Positions 48,210 to 62,000 of a stretch of DNA of 64,000 nucleotides are shown here, in pieces. Source of the DNA: Polytrichum commune (Eukaryota > Streptophyta > Polytrichopsida > Polytrichales > Polytrichaceae); contig OX485807.1 of the NCBI GenBank assembly GCA_950295325.1, forward strand, positions 20,555,666 to 20,619,665. Direction: 5' to 3'. Made by a program: the position numbers and the translations under genes. Within the stretch, counting starts at the first letter, position 1. Each line of letters starts with the position of its first letter. The notes under the pieces are model-generated. The model was not told the DNA's origin. It did no database searches and saw only the letters and a program-made list of their open reading frames with translations.

Positions 48210-49760
48210 CTACACTAAATACGATATTTAGTGTTTGATTTTATCTAGTGTTGTTTCCTCCCTACCCTGCTCAACACTAATTTTCAATTCCTTGATAATT
48301 AGTGTTAGACATAAATGTGCCGCTACCTTCCCTACTGTCACCTCCCTTGTTATATCATATTTTTTCCATATCCTTACTAACACTAAAATCAAACATGTAA
48401 CTTCCACATATCACCATAGTTGATATTTAGTGTTTGAGTTTACATTTAATGTTACTTACTTTCATAGGGCTATTGATATTTAGTGTATGCGTTCGTATTT
48501 AGTGTATCAAACACTAAATAACCTAATTAGTGTAGCCGTTATGAAGAGAGCCTCCTCCGAAACCACATTCTTGGTACTATAGAAATTCAATAGTAAGCTT
48601 GGACAAGTTAGCACTTGGCGGGGAGAGAGCTTTAAGCTCATCAATTCGACTGTGCAATTGAGTTTAGGGTGACCCAGCAAACGATGAGGCGCTTGCAGCG
48701 GTCTCAAAGACGGAGGAAGCATTTGATTGCGGAGGCAAAAACTACCTGTTGGGAGTTGAATCCACTGTCCGGGGAGATTTAGGGTGTAGATAATCGGTCC
48801 AGATCCAAGTGTTTCCAAGTCCAACCGGTTGCATGTTTACATCGTTCGGTCTGTCTTTATTCAATTGGGCTATATTCTCTAAATTCATCTAGAATGATGG
48901 GTCGATCATTTTCCTGAAGCCTTGAACTTCAACTGGTGGTTTCTCGAACTCAACCGGCTCATCATTCTGTAACTAGTAGCCGGATCTCCCTGGTCATTGC
49001 CTCAATCTGAAGCTTGTAGACACAAGCGTGGTTACGGTAGCGACCCAGGGTACCTGATCATGAGCCGGTCAACCCAAAGAATTATAAATGTACCTATTTA
49101 TCATGTCGTATATTTCAACATCTTCAAATAGTGCCTGAAGGCTCAAAAGTCCAAAGACAAGTTCCAGGCTTACCCCCCGACCAACAAGTTTTGATTTCTT
49201 GGCTGTGATCTGCTATATCAGAGTATTACTGTCCACATCCTTCACCAAATCAATCTCACCGAAGTCATGAATCCTGCAAGTGCCGCCCTTTCACACATAC
49301 CCTTCCAGAAGCGACTTTAGAGTGACCACTTGAGATGAGATTCATGAACCCAAGGGCCTGAGCATTGGGCTGGACAGACCCTAAAACATGAATTTCGGGG
49401 TACCAGGTATATTTCAAATTACCACCGGTTAGCAATGGATCACCATGAATTTTGTTATTGATCTGATCGGCCTTTCGACACTTTTTTGGGGCTCTCAGAA
49501 TTTCATGGTCGCGGCTCTTGGCTCGTTGTGTGAAGTGGCCCTAATACAATGCCGAGGGTTAGAACAAATGTTAACTAATACTGTTTTTAGTAGATTACAA
49601 CCCATTTGATAGTGTCAGATGGGTAGAGGGCTTGAATCAGTTCAAGAAAAACCGAAATTCACAACATTGAACCGGTTGGACTTGGAAACACTAGGATCTT
49701 GACCTATTGCGCCCAAAAATCTCCCCGGACACTGGCAAGCAGATGTGTTGTGAACCGTTT
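47835..49760. repeat. Dispersed repeat; a shortened relative lies at 10830-11095
   Basis: About 47845-47960 resembles 10840-10950 (GGAGAACCA.C.GCTAGTTACAG). About 49660-49745 resembles 10985-11070 (TTGGAAACACTAGGATCT, GCCCAAAAATCTC). The two matching pieces are adjacent in the copy at 10.9 kb but 1.7 kb apart here. An inverted piece of the second motif also occurs near 48800-48835. The element type is unknown. Confidence 0.5.
48210..48535. mobile_element. MITE-like element, imperfect 30-bp inverted ends
   Basis: The left end CTACACTAAATACGATATTT and the inverted right end CTACACTAATTAGGTTATTT continue in parallel through AGTGTTTGAT with few mismatches. I found no clear target duplication, so the boundaries are tentative. 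Interior copies of the TTTAGTGT motif recur. Confidence 0.5.
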
Positions 49761-52700
49761 ATAAACAGGATTGCACTGGAAATCATTTAGTATGGCCTAG
49801 AATGTGCCAGTGGAGCTCTGACTTGAATTTCGGGGGAGAGGAAGCTTCACCCCAACCATCTAAAAGTTGCTACGAAGACACATGATACATAATAGACCAT
49901 GTCAATCAATCATCCCATCATTGGCTCCCAAGACCCCCCCCTCCCCCATCTTCGTCCCCTTCCTTCTCACCCCAATATGGTATTTCCAAGACCGCCCCGG
50001 TTGTCTTTGCCTCCTTCATTCGCACTTCAAGAATGGCCTCTTCAAGACCCCCCCCTTCCTTCCCACTCCAACTTGCCAAGAGAGAATCGTCACATACGAG
50101 CATATCTCCCATCTATCCAACATAAAAAGTTGACACCCCCCAATAGGTTTGTGGTCGATTCATGTTAAATGATTTGGACTACTTATCATACTAATCCAAG
50201 GTCTTTTAAATTAGTTTCAATGTTCGGCATAAAAGTTAACCTCTTCACTATGAATACACTATTTCATGGCTTTTTGTGACAAGGTAGATGTGCTTAATGT
50301 AATATCTTGTCTAGGGACATCTATATTTGAGTGGTGTGCATTTAAGTGTGGATCTAAGAACGAACACCAAAAGGACATGGGTTTTAAGAGATTGGACTAC
50401 GTGCTCAAAAAATTGTCAACCGTTTTAGACTTGATTGTCAACATAATTGAGTGGACCTTTATGATCGTTCAATGAGAAAGAAAATATTCACTTTGACAAT
50501 GAATAAGTTAGTTGTTTGACCTCCAAAAGTTATGAGGAACATGGCTATGACATGATTTGGATTGATAATAATCTCACACTAAATGTGTGATCCATATCCT
50601 ACAAGAAACGTGACATAACTAAGACTATCTGCTTTAGACCCCTCAAGGTATGCGGGCGTTCTTCATTACTTTTTCTTCACGCTACACCTATATTTGATTG
50701 GTGTGTGATTAGATGAGGATCAAAGAACAAACAACATAAATACACTTGTCAATGAAGTACATCTTCAAATTTCATTAACTACTCCACACTTAATAATGAA
50801 CACAATTGGGAGAGCCTATCTGTCAATGAAGGAATCAACAAATATGCACTCATGATAATGATAACTACATTAAGAGAGGTCCGATTTTCAATTCAAATGT
50901 CAATGCCTCATCATACATTTGCTATTGCAACACAAGTTTCATTGTGCAACTCGAATTGGTAAATGTTGGAGAACATGAAAAATGAACTGAATAACACCCA
51001 CATACCTTACCCCATAGAGCTCAAGTTTCTATGTTGGATGGATGACAGGTGCACTCCTAATATGACATAATTCCGTCGACCTCTCCAAGATCCCCCTCTT
51101 CGCCGCTGGCTTCCCTCCCCAAGACCCCCGCTTACGTAATAATGAGCCCCCCGTTTCCAGACACCCGAAGACCCGCACCAAGACCCCCCCTCCCCCAACT
51201 CTTGCTTCCCACTCCAAGTTGGCCTCCCCAAGACCCCCCCCTTTAGGTAATAATGAGCCCCGGACACCCGAAGACCCCGTGCCAAGACCCCCTCCGTCGC
51301 CTTCGTCTTGGTCGCTTCTTCTCCGACGCTGCAGGCTCTGTAAGTGCTCCCGCACCATAGCCACGGAAGTCGCTGCCAGCGGCCAGACCACCTCCAGGAT
51401 TCGCAACCGCCCTCTCTCACCACCCCTTCTAAATTTCCCGACTCTCCGCGCCCGTCACGGACACCCTTCTCACGTCGACAACACTTCTGTATCGAGCTTT
51501 TGCGTCCTTTCGGGGACCCATTTGTTTGGGAAACACGCAAGATCGCGCTGGAGCCGATCTAACTCGACCCCGCATAGATTGGCTCAAATGCCACACTGCA
51601 TCGCATGTTGGAAGTAGCGAAGCTGGTGCGAGAGGATAGTCACTTTTCTGTACTTTTTTGATTAAATATTTGTTTCGTTTTTTTTTCCCGTCGGAGTTTG
51701 GTGTTATGTTCCTTCAGATTGGCGGTGGTGCGGATTTTAGTGCAATTGAGGTATCTGGGATGTTGGAATGGCTAAAAGAAGAGCTCTGTCGCCATTAGAG
51801 CTTAGATTTTTAGTTTCCGGAGGTTATGGGAGCTCTGTGTTGTAGGTTTACGTGTTTTTCTTTGTATAGGTATTTTGAGTTGGAGATTGGGAGTCTCGTG
51901 TGGAGATTGATTGCGTGTAGAGATTTAATGCGGATCGATTCTCTACGTAGGCATGGTTGAGCTGCAATTATGAAGGAGCTTCTCCTTAGCTGCATCTATC
52001 TAATGTGGGGACATTTCCGGACATGGATGTTAAGTGGGAGGAGGTTATGTACCTTATTATTATTAGGGTTTGGCTTGTTTAAGGGGATCGCGGAATTGGT
52101 TTTTTGTAAGGGTGTGTTTGGTGTAGGTGTGTGGTAGGGACTTACTGCTTAAGCACCAATGTGGCAGAGTCGGTGTTTGTGGCTGGATAAATTTTAAATG
52201 CGAACATTGCATCCTCTTCGATTGGCTGCATCTCTGGGAAACGTCCATTACTTTGTTTTCAATTTAGGTTTACTGGTCTAAAGCAGTGAGATTCTGCTAT
52301 GGTGGGTCGGTCATGGATAATCATCTTAGTTCGTTTGAACAATATATTATGGGCTTCTCCCAGTTCTGTGGGGTTTGGTATTTTGTGACATATGGGTCTT
52401 AGAATTCAGCTGGATTACTGCTAGAACTTTGAGAGAATCTGGGAGCTGGACTTCCTTCATGGGGTCTTTCAGTCATGGTGTTGTCTTACTTCAGGGTTGT
52501 AATAGCAAATAATTGAAGCTAAAACTCTCCAATGTTCTTCGTTTGGCATTGCGCGGCCAGACCACATTTGCTTACCATCCCTAAGTCTTCGAAGCGTGCG
52601 TGGTTCAATGTATTTATTCCTGATTCTTAATCTGATCCGTCTGAGCAGAATTTGAGCAGAATTTGGATCAATCATCAGGAGCTGCAGCTGTGGACGAGGA

Positions 52701-53043
52701 GATTCTAGGATCAGGGATTGTGTGGACTAAGGAAATGTAGAACAGATCCATCACAAATTGCCTGGGCAGCATTACAATTGTTACCAAACTGTTTGGAGGA
52801 CAAGGTGTATAAGCAATTTGCACGAGTAGGAGACAACCTCGGCCATGGGTTATCGGTGATTGATTGACGTGGGTTATCTTTCCTTGGTAATAAGGGGAGC
52901 GAATAACACTGGACATATCTTCTGGAAGGTGGACCAGTAACGAGGTTCTGTTCCCTCCAAGGGTTGAATTTTTTTGGGTGGAGAGGTTTCTGCAAGTGTA
53001 TTCAAGGGTAATTAGTAGGTAGGAGCTGGAGGCACACCCTGGC
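49761..53043. other. Upstream region of CLC-d with C-rich repeats
   Basis: C-rich stretches with repeated CAAGACCCCCC occur at about 49927-50070 and 51075-51300. Within the second, a unit containing GTAATAATGAGCCCC and ACACCCGAAGACC is duplicated about 114 bp apart. Around 50240-50390 and 50640-50760 two related AT-rich segments (CTATATTTGA.TGGTGTG) suggest another old duplication. About 51300-53043 probably includes the promoter and 5' untranslated region of CLC-d. No protein-coding gene is supported. Confidence 0.45.
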
Positions 53044-56000
53044 ATGCAGGGGAAGAACATGCCAGGGGTCAGAGGGCCCATGTGGTCACAACTTCTCACC
53101 AGTGAGCCCCCACCTTCGGACCATGTCGAAGAGGATCCGTTGCACGGAACTGGGGATCCAGGCATGGAGAGTCTTGATTACGAGGTTGTGGAGAGCGTAG
53201 CATATCGAGAAGACCAGGTATTGTATTGCATATGTTATCTCTCGGATGTCTCTGCTTTTTCTGCTTTATTTTCTGCTTTAGTGGGGAGCAGTCTCTGGCA
53301 TACGTATGAATTCGATTGTACTGTAATCAGTACTGATTTGCAAGTAAGGTTTGGGATCATGCAATGTATATGATTGAAGCAAGCTTGAATGTTTCTGCCC
53401 GACATTGTATTTCTTTTATTGGAATACCAGCTACTTTCAGAAGGCCTTCTCCCTATCATTCCTACTCCCATGACTTTAATTGGAAACAACAATGATCACA
53501 TGATTCCTAGTTTTTTTGGTACAGAGATACAGGTAGAGTGGTTGTGTATATATGTCTGCTGGGTTGTGATGGACCATGATCTGTTGGCAGAGCCTTGTGT
53601 GGCATATTCACCTCACAAGCTCAGATAGAAAATCCCCTGAAACAGTCATGACTCTGATTTGCTGCTTATATCATATATGATTCTACTGCAGGCTCAAAGA
53701 GGGATCTGGCATCATGCGTCCTACATAACCTTGAAATGGATCTTTGCACTTCTCATAGGAATAGGTAAATCATAATACGCCCTTGGCCTGTAATTGTCAT
53801 TCCAAATGCATCTACTTTGAAGCACAGAGATAGGGTGGGTTGTCAAAGTAGGAACACTTGTGGTAAGGGGCTAATGCAGAGGACTTTCAGAGTTTTTTGG
53901 TGATCACATTGTGCTTTTGTGGAATGTAGTAAAACCTATTCCTGTGTTTGCAATTTAATTTTTATGAGCATTAGGAGCCTTCATAAATAGATGTGGTTTT
54001 TTTGCAAGAATTGGAAACAGTAATAGTGCTGAGGTAGTACCCACATGGGACTACTTGCTACAGCTTTCCATCTTGTTTCATGGCCTTTTTGTCCTCCATA
54101 TTCAGAGGACTTTGGCAACTTAGAATAATTACTGCTCCAGCTCAATCCTTTTACCCAAACTTTTAACAAGCAGGTGATCATTTTTGAGTACATTATGACC
54201 AATGAGGTTACAGATGTGAAACCAATGGAGTGGTTGTTCTTTAGTGATTTGGGTTTTCCTTCCTTTCAATTGGACAGAAAGTAGTTGCATTTATCAATTT
54301 TGCTCAGTAATTGACCCTTCAGGTTTGTTTGAATTGCAGGGACAGGTCTTGCTGCTTTCTTTATCAATATAGCAGTCGAGAATTTTTCAGGATGGAAGTT
54401 TGCAGCAACATTTGCTGTTATGAAGTACTCATACTTCTTAGGACTACTTATATACATTCTCTTTAATGCAGCATTAGTCTTCTCATCAGTCTACATTATT
54501 ACACAATTTGCCCCTGCCGCAGCAGGGTCTGGCATACCTGAGATCAAGGCCTATCTGAATGGTATGTTGCAATGTAACCATTGCTTTACATCAACCTCTT
54601 TTAACATCTATGAGAATGTTGGTGGCAGGGGCACTTGGACTAGTTTTCAAGTTTCCAGCATTTGGAAGTTGCTGACGAGTATATTTTTCTGTGTATGGTG
54701 TACTTTGAATTTGGTATGATATCAAGCATTTTTGTGTTGCAGGTATTGATACTCCTGGTATTCTCCTGTTCCGGACTCTCATTGGAAAGGTGGGTGTTGT
54801 GTGATCCTATTTGCACCCCCCGCACCCCCCCTTCATCAATCAGTTGTGACGATGATGATCCCAGCTCTTGCTGATTGTCATTTTTGTAGGGCCAGTTTTT
54901 ATTTATCCTCTTCCGATAAGAATGGAGGAAAAAGTTCGGGCTTCTCAAATTATTGCATGATCTGAAAAGTGATGGATTTTGATTCCTCTTTTGAACTGCT
55001 TCTCTGGCAGATACTGGGGAGCATAGGTTCTGTTGGAGGCGGGTTAGCTTTGGGCAAAGAAGGGCCTCTGGTGCACACTGGGGCCTGTATTGCATCTGTG
55101 CTTGGACAGGTAAAAAGCTAGGCATTGCAGAATGGACTTTCAGCGCAATTGGAATGACGTGACCTTGTCTTTGGTGTCATTACCCCCATTGTTAATGACA
55201 GATGAAATTAAGTGTTTATATGACTGAAGCATACATTTCAGACAATGTTGTGCTGTGTGCTTTGGACTTATTGGTACTTGAGGTTGGCAGGGTGGCTCAA
55301 CCAAGTACAATGTGAATTGGAGATGGCTTAGGAGGTTCAGGAATGATCGAGATCGTCGTGATCTTGTAAGACTCTAGCGTTCCTTAGTTTTTGAATAAGA
55401 TTAACGTATGCTCCTTGTAGTTGCAGTTTATTGGATTGTGCTGTTTTCATTCAAATCTTTGTGATCACCATTGAAATTCCTTGTGATATCATTTTTTGAG
55501 TTCCAGGTTATTATACCTGCTGAATCATTGTGAGTGACCTGAGTATGATTGATTGTTGCAGGTGACTTGTGGCTGTGCAGCGGGAGTAGCAGCAGCCTTC
55601 AGATCTCCTGTTGGGGGTGTCTTGTTTGCCCTTGAGGAGGTCACTTCATGGTGCTTAATGTTCTCTCTGTCTTGGTGCAACAATATTTGATTTCATCATG
55701 ATTATTGAGTGCTGACTGTCTGTATATAGCCTGGTGTGTGTTTGCAAATTCTATTTACTTGTTTGTACTATGAGCAGTGTCAACATCACAATTGAAAGAG
55801 TAGTTGGACGATGTAGGATGCTCTTCACAGTTTGTTGCTTACAAGGAATTTCTTAATATTATTTATGACACCGACATCAATCCCATGAGTTGTGAATGAA
55901 GGTGGAGAAGTCAGCTCCTATGGCGGGTGTTTTTCACCTCAGCTGTGGTTGCTGTTGTTGTGCGGACTGCTATGGGGTGGTGTAAGAATGGAAATTGTGG

Positions 56001-59000
56001 GCATTTCAGTTCTGGTGGTTTCATCATATGGGATATATCAGGGTAAGGTCTTCCATGTGGTACATTTCAATCATCTGTGAAGAACAGATGTTCTGAATAT
56101 ACTAAGCTTAGTAACTGATTGTTGCCCAGGCTCTAAAGTTGCAGAGTCATGCATAACCACAAGTGATTCAATTTAAAATTTTGGAATGCTTTCAAGCAGA
56201 TAAGGTGTACATCATGTAATATTTTGCTCATCACTTCTATTGGTCAATCTGCAGGGGTCAGGATGACTACTCTTTCTATGAACTGTTACCAATGGCAATG
56301 CTTGGTGCAATTGGAGGTTTACTTGGTACAAAGCATACACCTATTTCCACTCTGATATTAATATGCCACCTTGGTGGGTAGTTCAGAGCAGAATTTATGA
56401 GTGTCGCCAAGTTTCGCATGTTGACAATTCTATAAGACAGCAACAGCCCCCAGTGCATCTTGATCAGGAAGTGATGAAATGTTTTTCTACAGGTGCGCTG
56501 TTTAACCAGCTGACCATCTTTATCTCAACGTGGAGACGGAATGTATTGCACAAGAGGGGAAACCGCGTGAAGGTACTCATCTTGGCTACAACATAAATTC
56601 TAGAAATCAAGTACACCCTTCTGTCCAGTGGTCATTTCATGGTTTATGCCTTGATTCCCCAGCGTTACAGCTGAATTCAGTACAAGAACTCAGATAAACA
56701 AAATCAAGGTTGCTGTGTGCAATCATGAAGTTATTTCTAGTGTGTCCACAATCACCCTCATACAATGGGTCTCTGCATTTACCTTTCGGATTTGTCAGAG
56801 ATCCAAAATAGAATTTTGATCAATGGTTAACCCAAAAATTCATCACAAAGTTGAAATTTGGTGTTTGGATACCAGGCTATTTTAATTGATCAATAATAAA
56901 ATACACATGTGATTATTGAAAGTAATGCCTCGAGTATAACTTTGTTTGATTGAACCATCATTTACTCCTTTCTCTTTCAAATTTGAAACCACAATGAAGT
57001 TGGAGCTACATTTGTACTAAAAACTATGAAATACCATGCAAACTATAAAGGGAGGATGAGGTTAATAGAAGTCTTAATAGGTTTGAGGCTCCTCATGGGT
57101 CATCTAGGTGTTTAGAGGTCAGTTGTATTCTCTTCCATGTCATGTCTTTCTTATGCAGCAATCTGTGCATTGTCGGGTAGTGTAGTGGAATATCTTGGCA
57201 GAGATTCTGGCAGGGAACAATCGTCTAAAACATTTATATTGAGGTGCTTGTACACTTTGTTCTGGTTTTGTCAAAGAAGTACTGATCTGGAAAGTATTGT
57301 GATATGACAGATTATTGAGGTTTTGTTGGTGTCCTTGATTACATCTCTTCTATCATTTGGTCTTCCAATGATGACCAAATGTAAACCATGTCCTGACTCT
57401 GTGAAGTACCCAGACATTGTTTGCCCTCGCCCCTCTGGAAATTATGGCAACTATGTGAATGTAAGTGATATTTGGGCACATTTTTTTTCTTGAAGAATGT
57501 AATACTTTGATTTGTTTTGCATTAATGAGGTCTACATTCTAGACAGTTGTTATCCTCATACTATTCTGCCGAGGATCCTACTTGGACTAACAAAGTTTAA
57601 GCTTTCTATTCTAAGCATATTTGTTTGTAAATTCTGTCCAATGATTGTTGTCTCTTCTCTCTTTCAGTTGGTTTGCATATGTCAAGCAGATCTGTTGAGG
57701 ATTGTCTATCTTATTTCATCTGCATGCTAGACTGTTTGTTTTGGAGTTCATGCAACAGGCAGTTTGTTGCTCTTTGGTCAATTTGTTTCTTTCACTACAA
57801 TCAAATAATTCTAGTGCTGTAATGGGGGACTACTCCATACTTGAGAGATTTATAAGAGAGCTGTGTTCTGACCTTTTGTTGTGATTTTCTTGCAATCTTG
57901 TAGTTCTTTTGTTCGAAAGAGACCGAGTACAATGATCTTGCAACAATATTTTTCAATACTCAGGTACTATTCTATCCAATTTGGAATTCCAAGAACTGTT
58001 TTGTGCTAATTTGGGCAAATACTTATTCTAAATGCCACAGTGGCCAATATGGACTTTTGAGGGTATAAAACTCAAATGGAGTGGTGCATAATGACCATTG
58101 TAGTGGATCCCTACAACTTGGACCACTCCAACTAGTTGTCTGCTCATTAGAATATAAAAATTGAGTGAGAAATGAGTTTTTTAAACATCACTGTCAAATA
58201 GTCAACAAATCATGATTCCATGAGTTTTTTGGTGTGTCAAATGTATATTGATATGTTTGTGAGGAACAAAAGTTTAATTTTAGGTTGAACTTGTCATCCG
58301 ATATCCCTTGTATGTTCTCACGTATATGTTCTCATCAGAGTTGTTTGTGACATCTGATTTTGTCCATCAGGATGATGCTATCAGAAACTTATTCAGCACA
58401 AACACTCCACACGAGTATACATCTCGCAGTCTACTTACATTTCTGGTATGTCATAAATTACTGATTGCTGAGCAGCAATGGATCTGGCAGATAGTCTATG
58501 AAATCCTTCTATCTTCCAACTTCAAAATTCACAGCTTTGGCTGAAAAGCTCATGTTGTTTGGGGATACTATTGTTGTCTTGCTAATGTGTCGACAGTTGT
58601 TTACTGTGTTATGCAAGTTGTTTAGAAAATCAACGTCAGTTTTGTGGGCCTGTGTGCAGATGATGTTTTTCTCACTGGCAGTGCTGACATATGGAACAGC
58701 TGTTCCATCAGGGCAGTTTGTTCCAGGTATTATGATTGGTGCTACGTATGGACGACTTGTTGGCATCCTGGTTGTCAATGCCTCCAGTAAAGATAGTGTT
58801 GACGAAGGAACGTACGTATTGTGATCTTTTCACTGACTTTATGTTCTTTGGAAGTTTTCCCTCATGCTAATTGTGGCAGACATCTGTGAACACATCTGTG
58901 GAGGAAGTTCATGTGTATTTGCATCAAATCTGTATTCTAATGGGCATCCCTAGTGAAGAGAGATGATGCCTTTCATTTGCAATGACCTATCTGCTTTTTT

Positions 59001-62000
59001 CAGATTGTTATCATTAATATGGTTGGCAAATACTTGTAAGTGTGTCTAGGCGAGGAGCTTGAAATATAGTTGTACCATTAAAGTATTATGTGCATTCTTT
59101 GGAGAGTAGATAATTTGTCTTAATGAATCCAAATGAGCAAATGGGTGTTTTACTATTTCCTGATTAGAAATTTATAGATGTTTCCTCCAACATATGTGAG
59201 CAGGTATGCATTGCTTGGTGCTGCATCTTTTCTAGGGGGATCAATGCGTATGACTGTGTCACTTTGTGTAATCATGGTGGAGATCACAAATAATCTCCAG
59301 CTCCTTCCGCTGATTATGCTGGTTCTACTCATCTCAAAGGTGAAATATACTTCTCTAATGAACTACATTCCTCTACCAAATATTCCTTGTGATGTGTCTC
59401 TTTGCTTATACTCATCAAGAATGTCCTAATCATCTTTATTTGATTTGGAGCTGCAGTTACCAAAGTGTTTGTGATTGTGTATGTGCAGGATCACCTAGAT
59501 GTTTACTCTTGAAATGTGATGATAATTACTTGACTAATGTTTACCTGACTAATGCTCCATTGAGTATGATGATTCTTCAAATTTTGAGTCCATTGTTCCC
59601 AATTTTAAATTTATCAGTGACAATGTCTGCTGGGAAGGGTTCTCCATATTTCAAGCTCTTTTCAATTTCTAATTGGGATTGATGATGCAGGCTGTTGGAG
59701 ATGCCTTCAATGCTGGTCTTTATGAGGAGCAGGTGAAGTTGCGTAGTCTCCCTCTCCTTGAGTCAAGGCCTCAACGTTTCATGCGCAACATGACTGCTAA
59801 AGAAGCAGTTAGCACCAAGAAGGTGTGAGGATTTCCGATGACCTTTGTATGCATATTGTGGTTGTAAGGCGATGTTTGGTTCCTTATGACTTTTCAGAAC
59901 TTATGTGTTCTTTAACGATCTTCTATGGACTGTATCATGTCTACTTGTGTGGCATGACGTGCCCTAGTACTGCATATCAATTAGTTACTGAATGTATTTA
60001 TTAGTTATTTTGTTGAATATTATTCCTATCTTTATGTGTAACTGCCTTCAAACAGGAGTAGATGTTTCTTTCCCACTGAGATGCTGAAAAACTTATGAAC
60101 TGTTGCTGTGGCTGGAACTATTCAGGTTGTGCAGTTTTCAAGGATATCCAAAATTAGCCAGATAGTAGCAGTTTTGAGAAGCACCAACCATCATGGCTTT
60201 CCTGTGAGTTCATCTGCCTTTCTTCTCATATTCTTGTTTGTGTTTAATCTGGACTCCTGCTTTGGAAACCATGGGTAGCATATTATGCATGATTGGCAAT
60301 AGAGGATGGGTATGTGATACACGAGTATATGTAGTGCTGTTAGTGCTGGTGCAACCACATTTTTGATAAGGTAAACAAGCCTATGACCACCAAATAAGCC
60401 TTTGATTCCCTTCAAGTTAATGGTCTGGTGAGCTTTGCCCAAGTATTTTCACAAAGTTCTCTTTGAGTTGGTACACATTTGCTCAAATCTTTAATAATCT
60501 CTAATTATTTGGAAGCATCACATTGCTAATTAAATGGTCCAAATACATTGGCAAGATAAGCCATCGAGTGTAAATGAGTCAGCCTTAAGTATGATAGTAA
60601 AGAGTTGTGGCATAGACTCCACATAGTTCTTGGGTGCTCTTAAGGTCTGAGATTCGTCATAGGTTTGCTTACCTTACTTAAATGTGTGTTTATTAATTTA
60701 TTATTTTAAATTTCAATATATATGAAGTATATGCTTTTCATATCTTTGAAGGCAAGATGTTAGGTTAACCTTTTAACTTCCCATGCCCAATTTCCCTCAA
60801 GTCTGCCCAGAAAATGTGACCTCAATTTCAGAGAATTTAGCTGAAGATCTAAAGCTTTTTTGACAATCCAATCGTATAGGTGATTGCAGGTTAGAGGTGG
60901 CTATGCACAGTCCAAATTTTAAACACTGAAAGTCTGTTCTGTAGGAGATTATAATAGGAATGTCAATAGTGGTCTTGAGGGCCAACAAATTAGAAATTAT
61001 ATTGAGGTGGGTTTTTTGATTGAACCTCCACTCAAATCATCTCTAAATGTTATCCAAAGGGGCCTCAAATCAGCTCACAAATCTTGAAACCATTATTTTG
61101 TGATTTTTTGGGAAGCTTCGCAATTTGTGGCAGCAGTGCCACAACTGCACACCTTCCACATGCCCAACTAAAAGTTCCAACAATAGATGTTTAGGATATG
61201 CTGCGTTTGAGTGCCATGCAAATTTTCAGGTCAATTGGGAATCATTTGCACATAGGGATCAACAAAAAACTTGTTAAGGGTATGCGGCCCCTAAATTGTG
61301 GAGGTGACAAATGTCAAGTAGGTGTTTGTGGACCGGCTCCATTGTAAACCAGTTGAGAGCACACTCCCATATTTGAATTAATCCAAAAATAGCTAACTTT
61401 TTCCAATCAAAATTATTCATGTGGCAAGGCATAGCAGACCTGAACATGAACAAGAGGAGTAGTTGAAACAGTCCAGAAACCATCTGAATTAACATCAAAG
61501 GGGTTAGAATGAACTGTTCACGACCAGATTATGGTCGCATAGGTCATTAGGGGTTATAAGTAAGTTACTGAAACTTTGGAAGTGACTTTTGAGTCTTCGA
61601 GACTTCTGTAATAGTAGTACATCTGCAGACACCAAATCAGAAGGAGGCCTCAGTACAATTGGATCGCTTCACATCTTATAAATGCTAAGATGATGTAGAT
61701 AGGATTCACAAGTCCATGTGCATTGATCATATGATGGGTCTATTCTTGTAGGTGATTGATAAGTTGGAGACAGGGGAGCCAGTTGTGACTGGCCTCATAC
61801 TAAGGAGGTAAAGGAAGAGTTTGCTACCATTTTTGGTATTTTGAAATGTTGGTGTCTGTACACCTAAGAAATTTATGACATATACGTGAACTGTATTCTT
61901 GCACTAGATAACTTTGTTCAGGTCCATTCTAACCAAATTTTGGAATCGCAGTTACCTACTTGTTCTTCTCAAAGCAAAATCAGACTTTCAGCTTTATCCT

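Noticed and set aside
48210..48535. CACTA element starting CACTAC at 48208
   Set aside because: The right end reads GTGTAGCC, without the matching CACTA inverted terminus or a 3-bp duplication; it is kept only as an unclassified MITE-like element.
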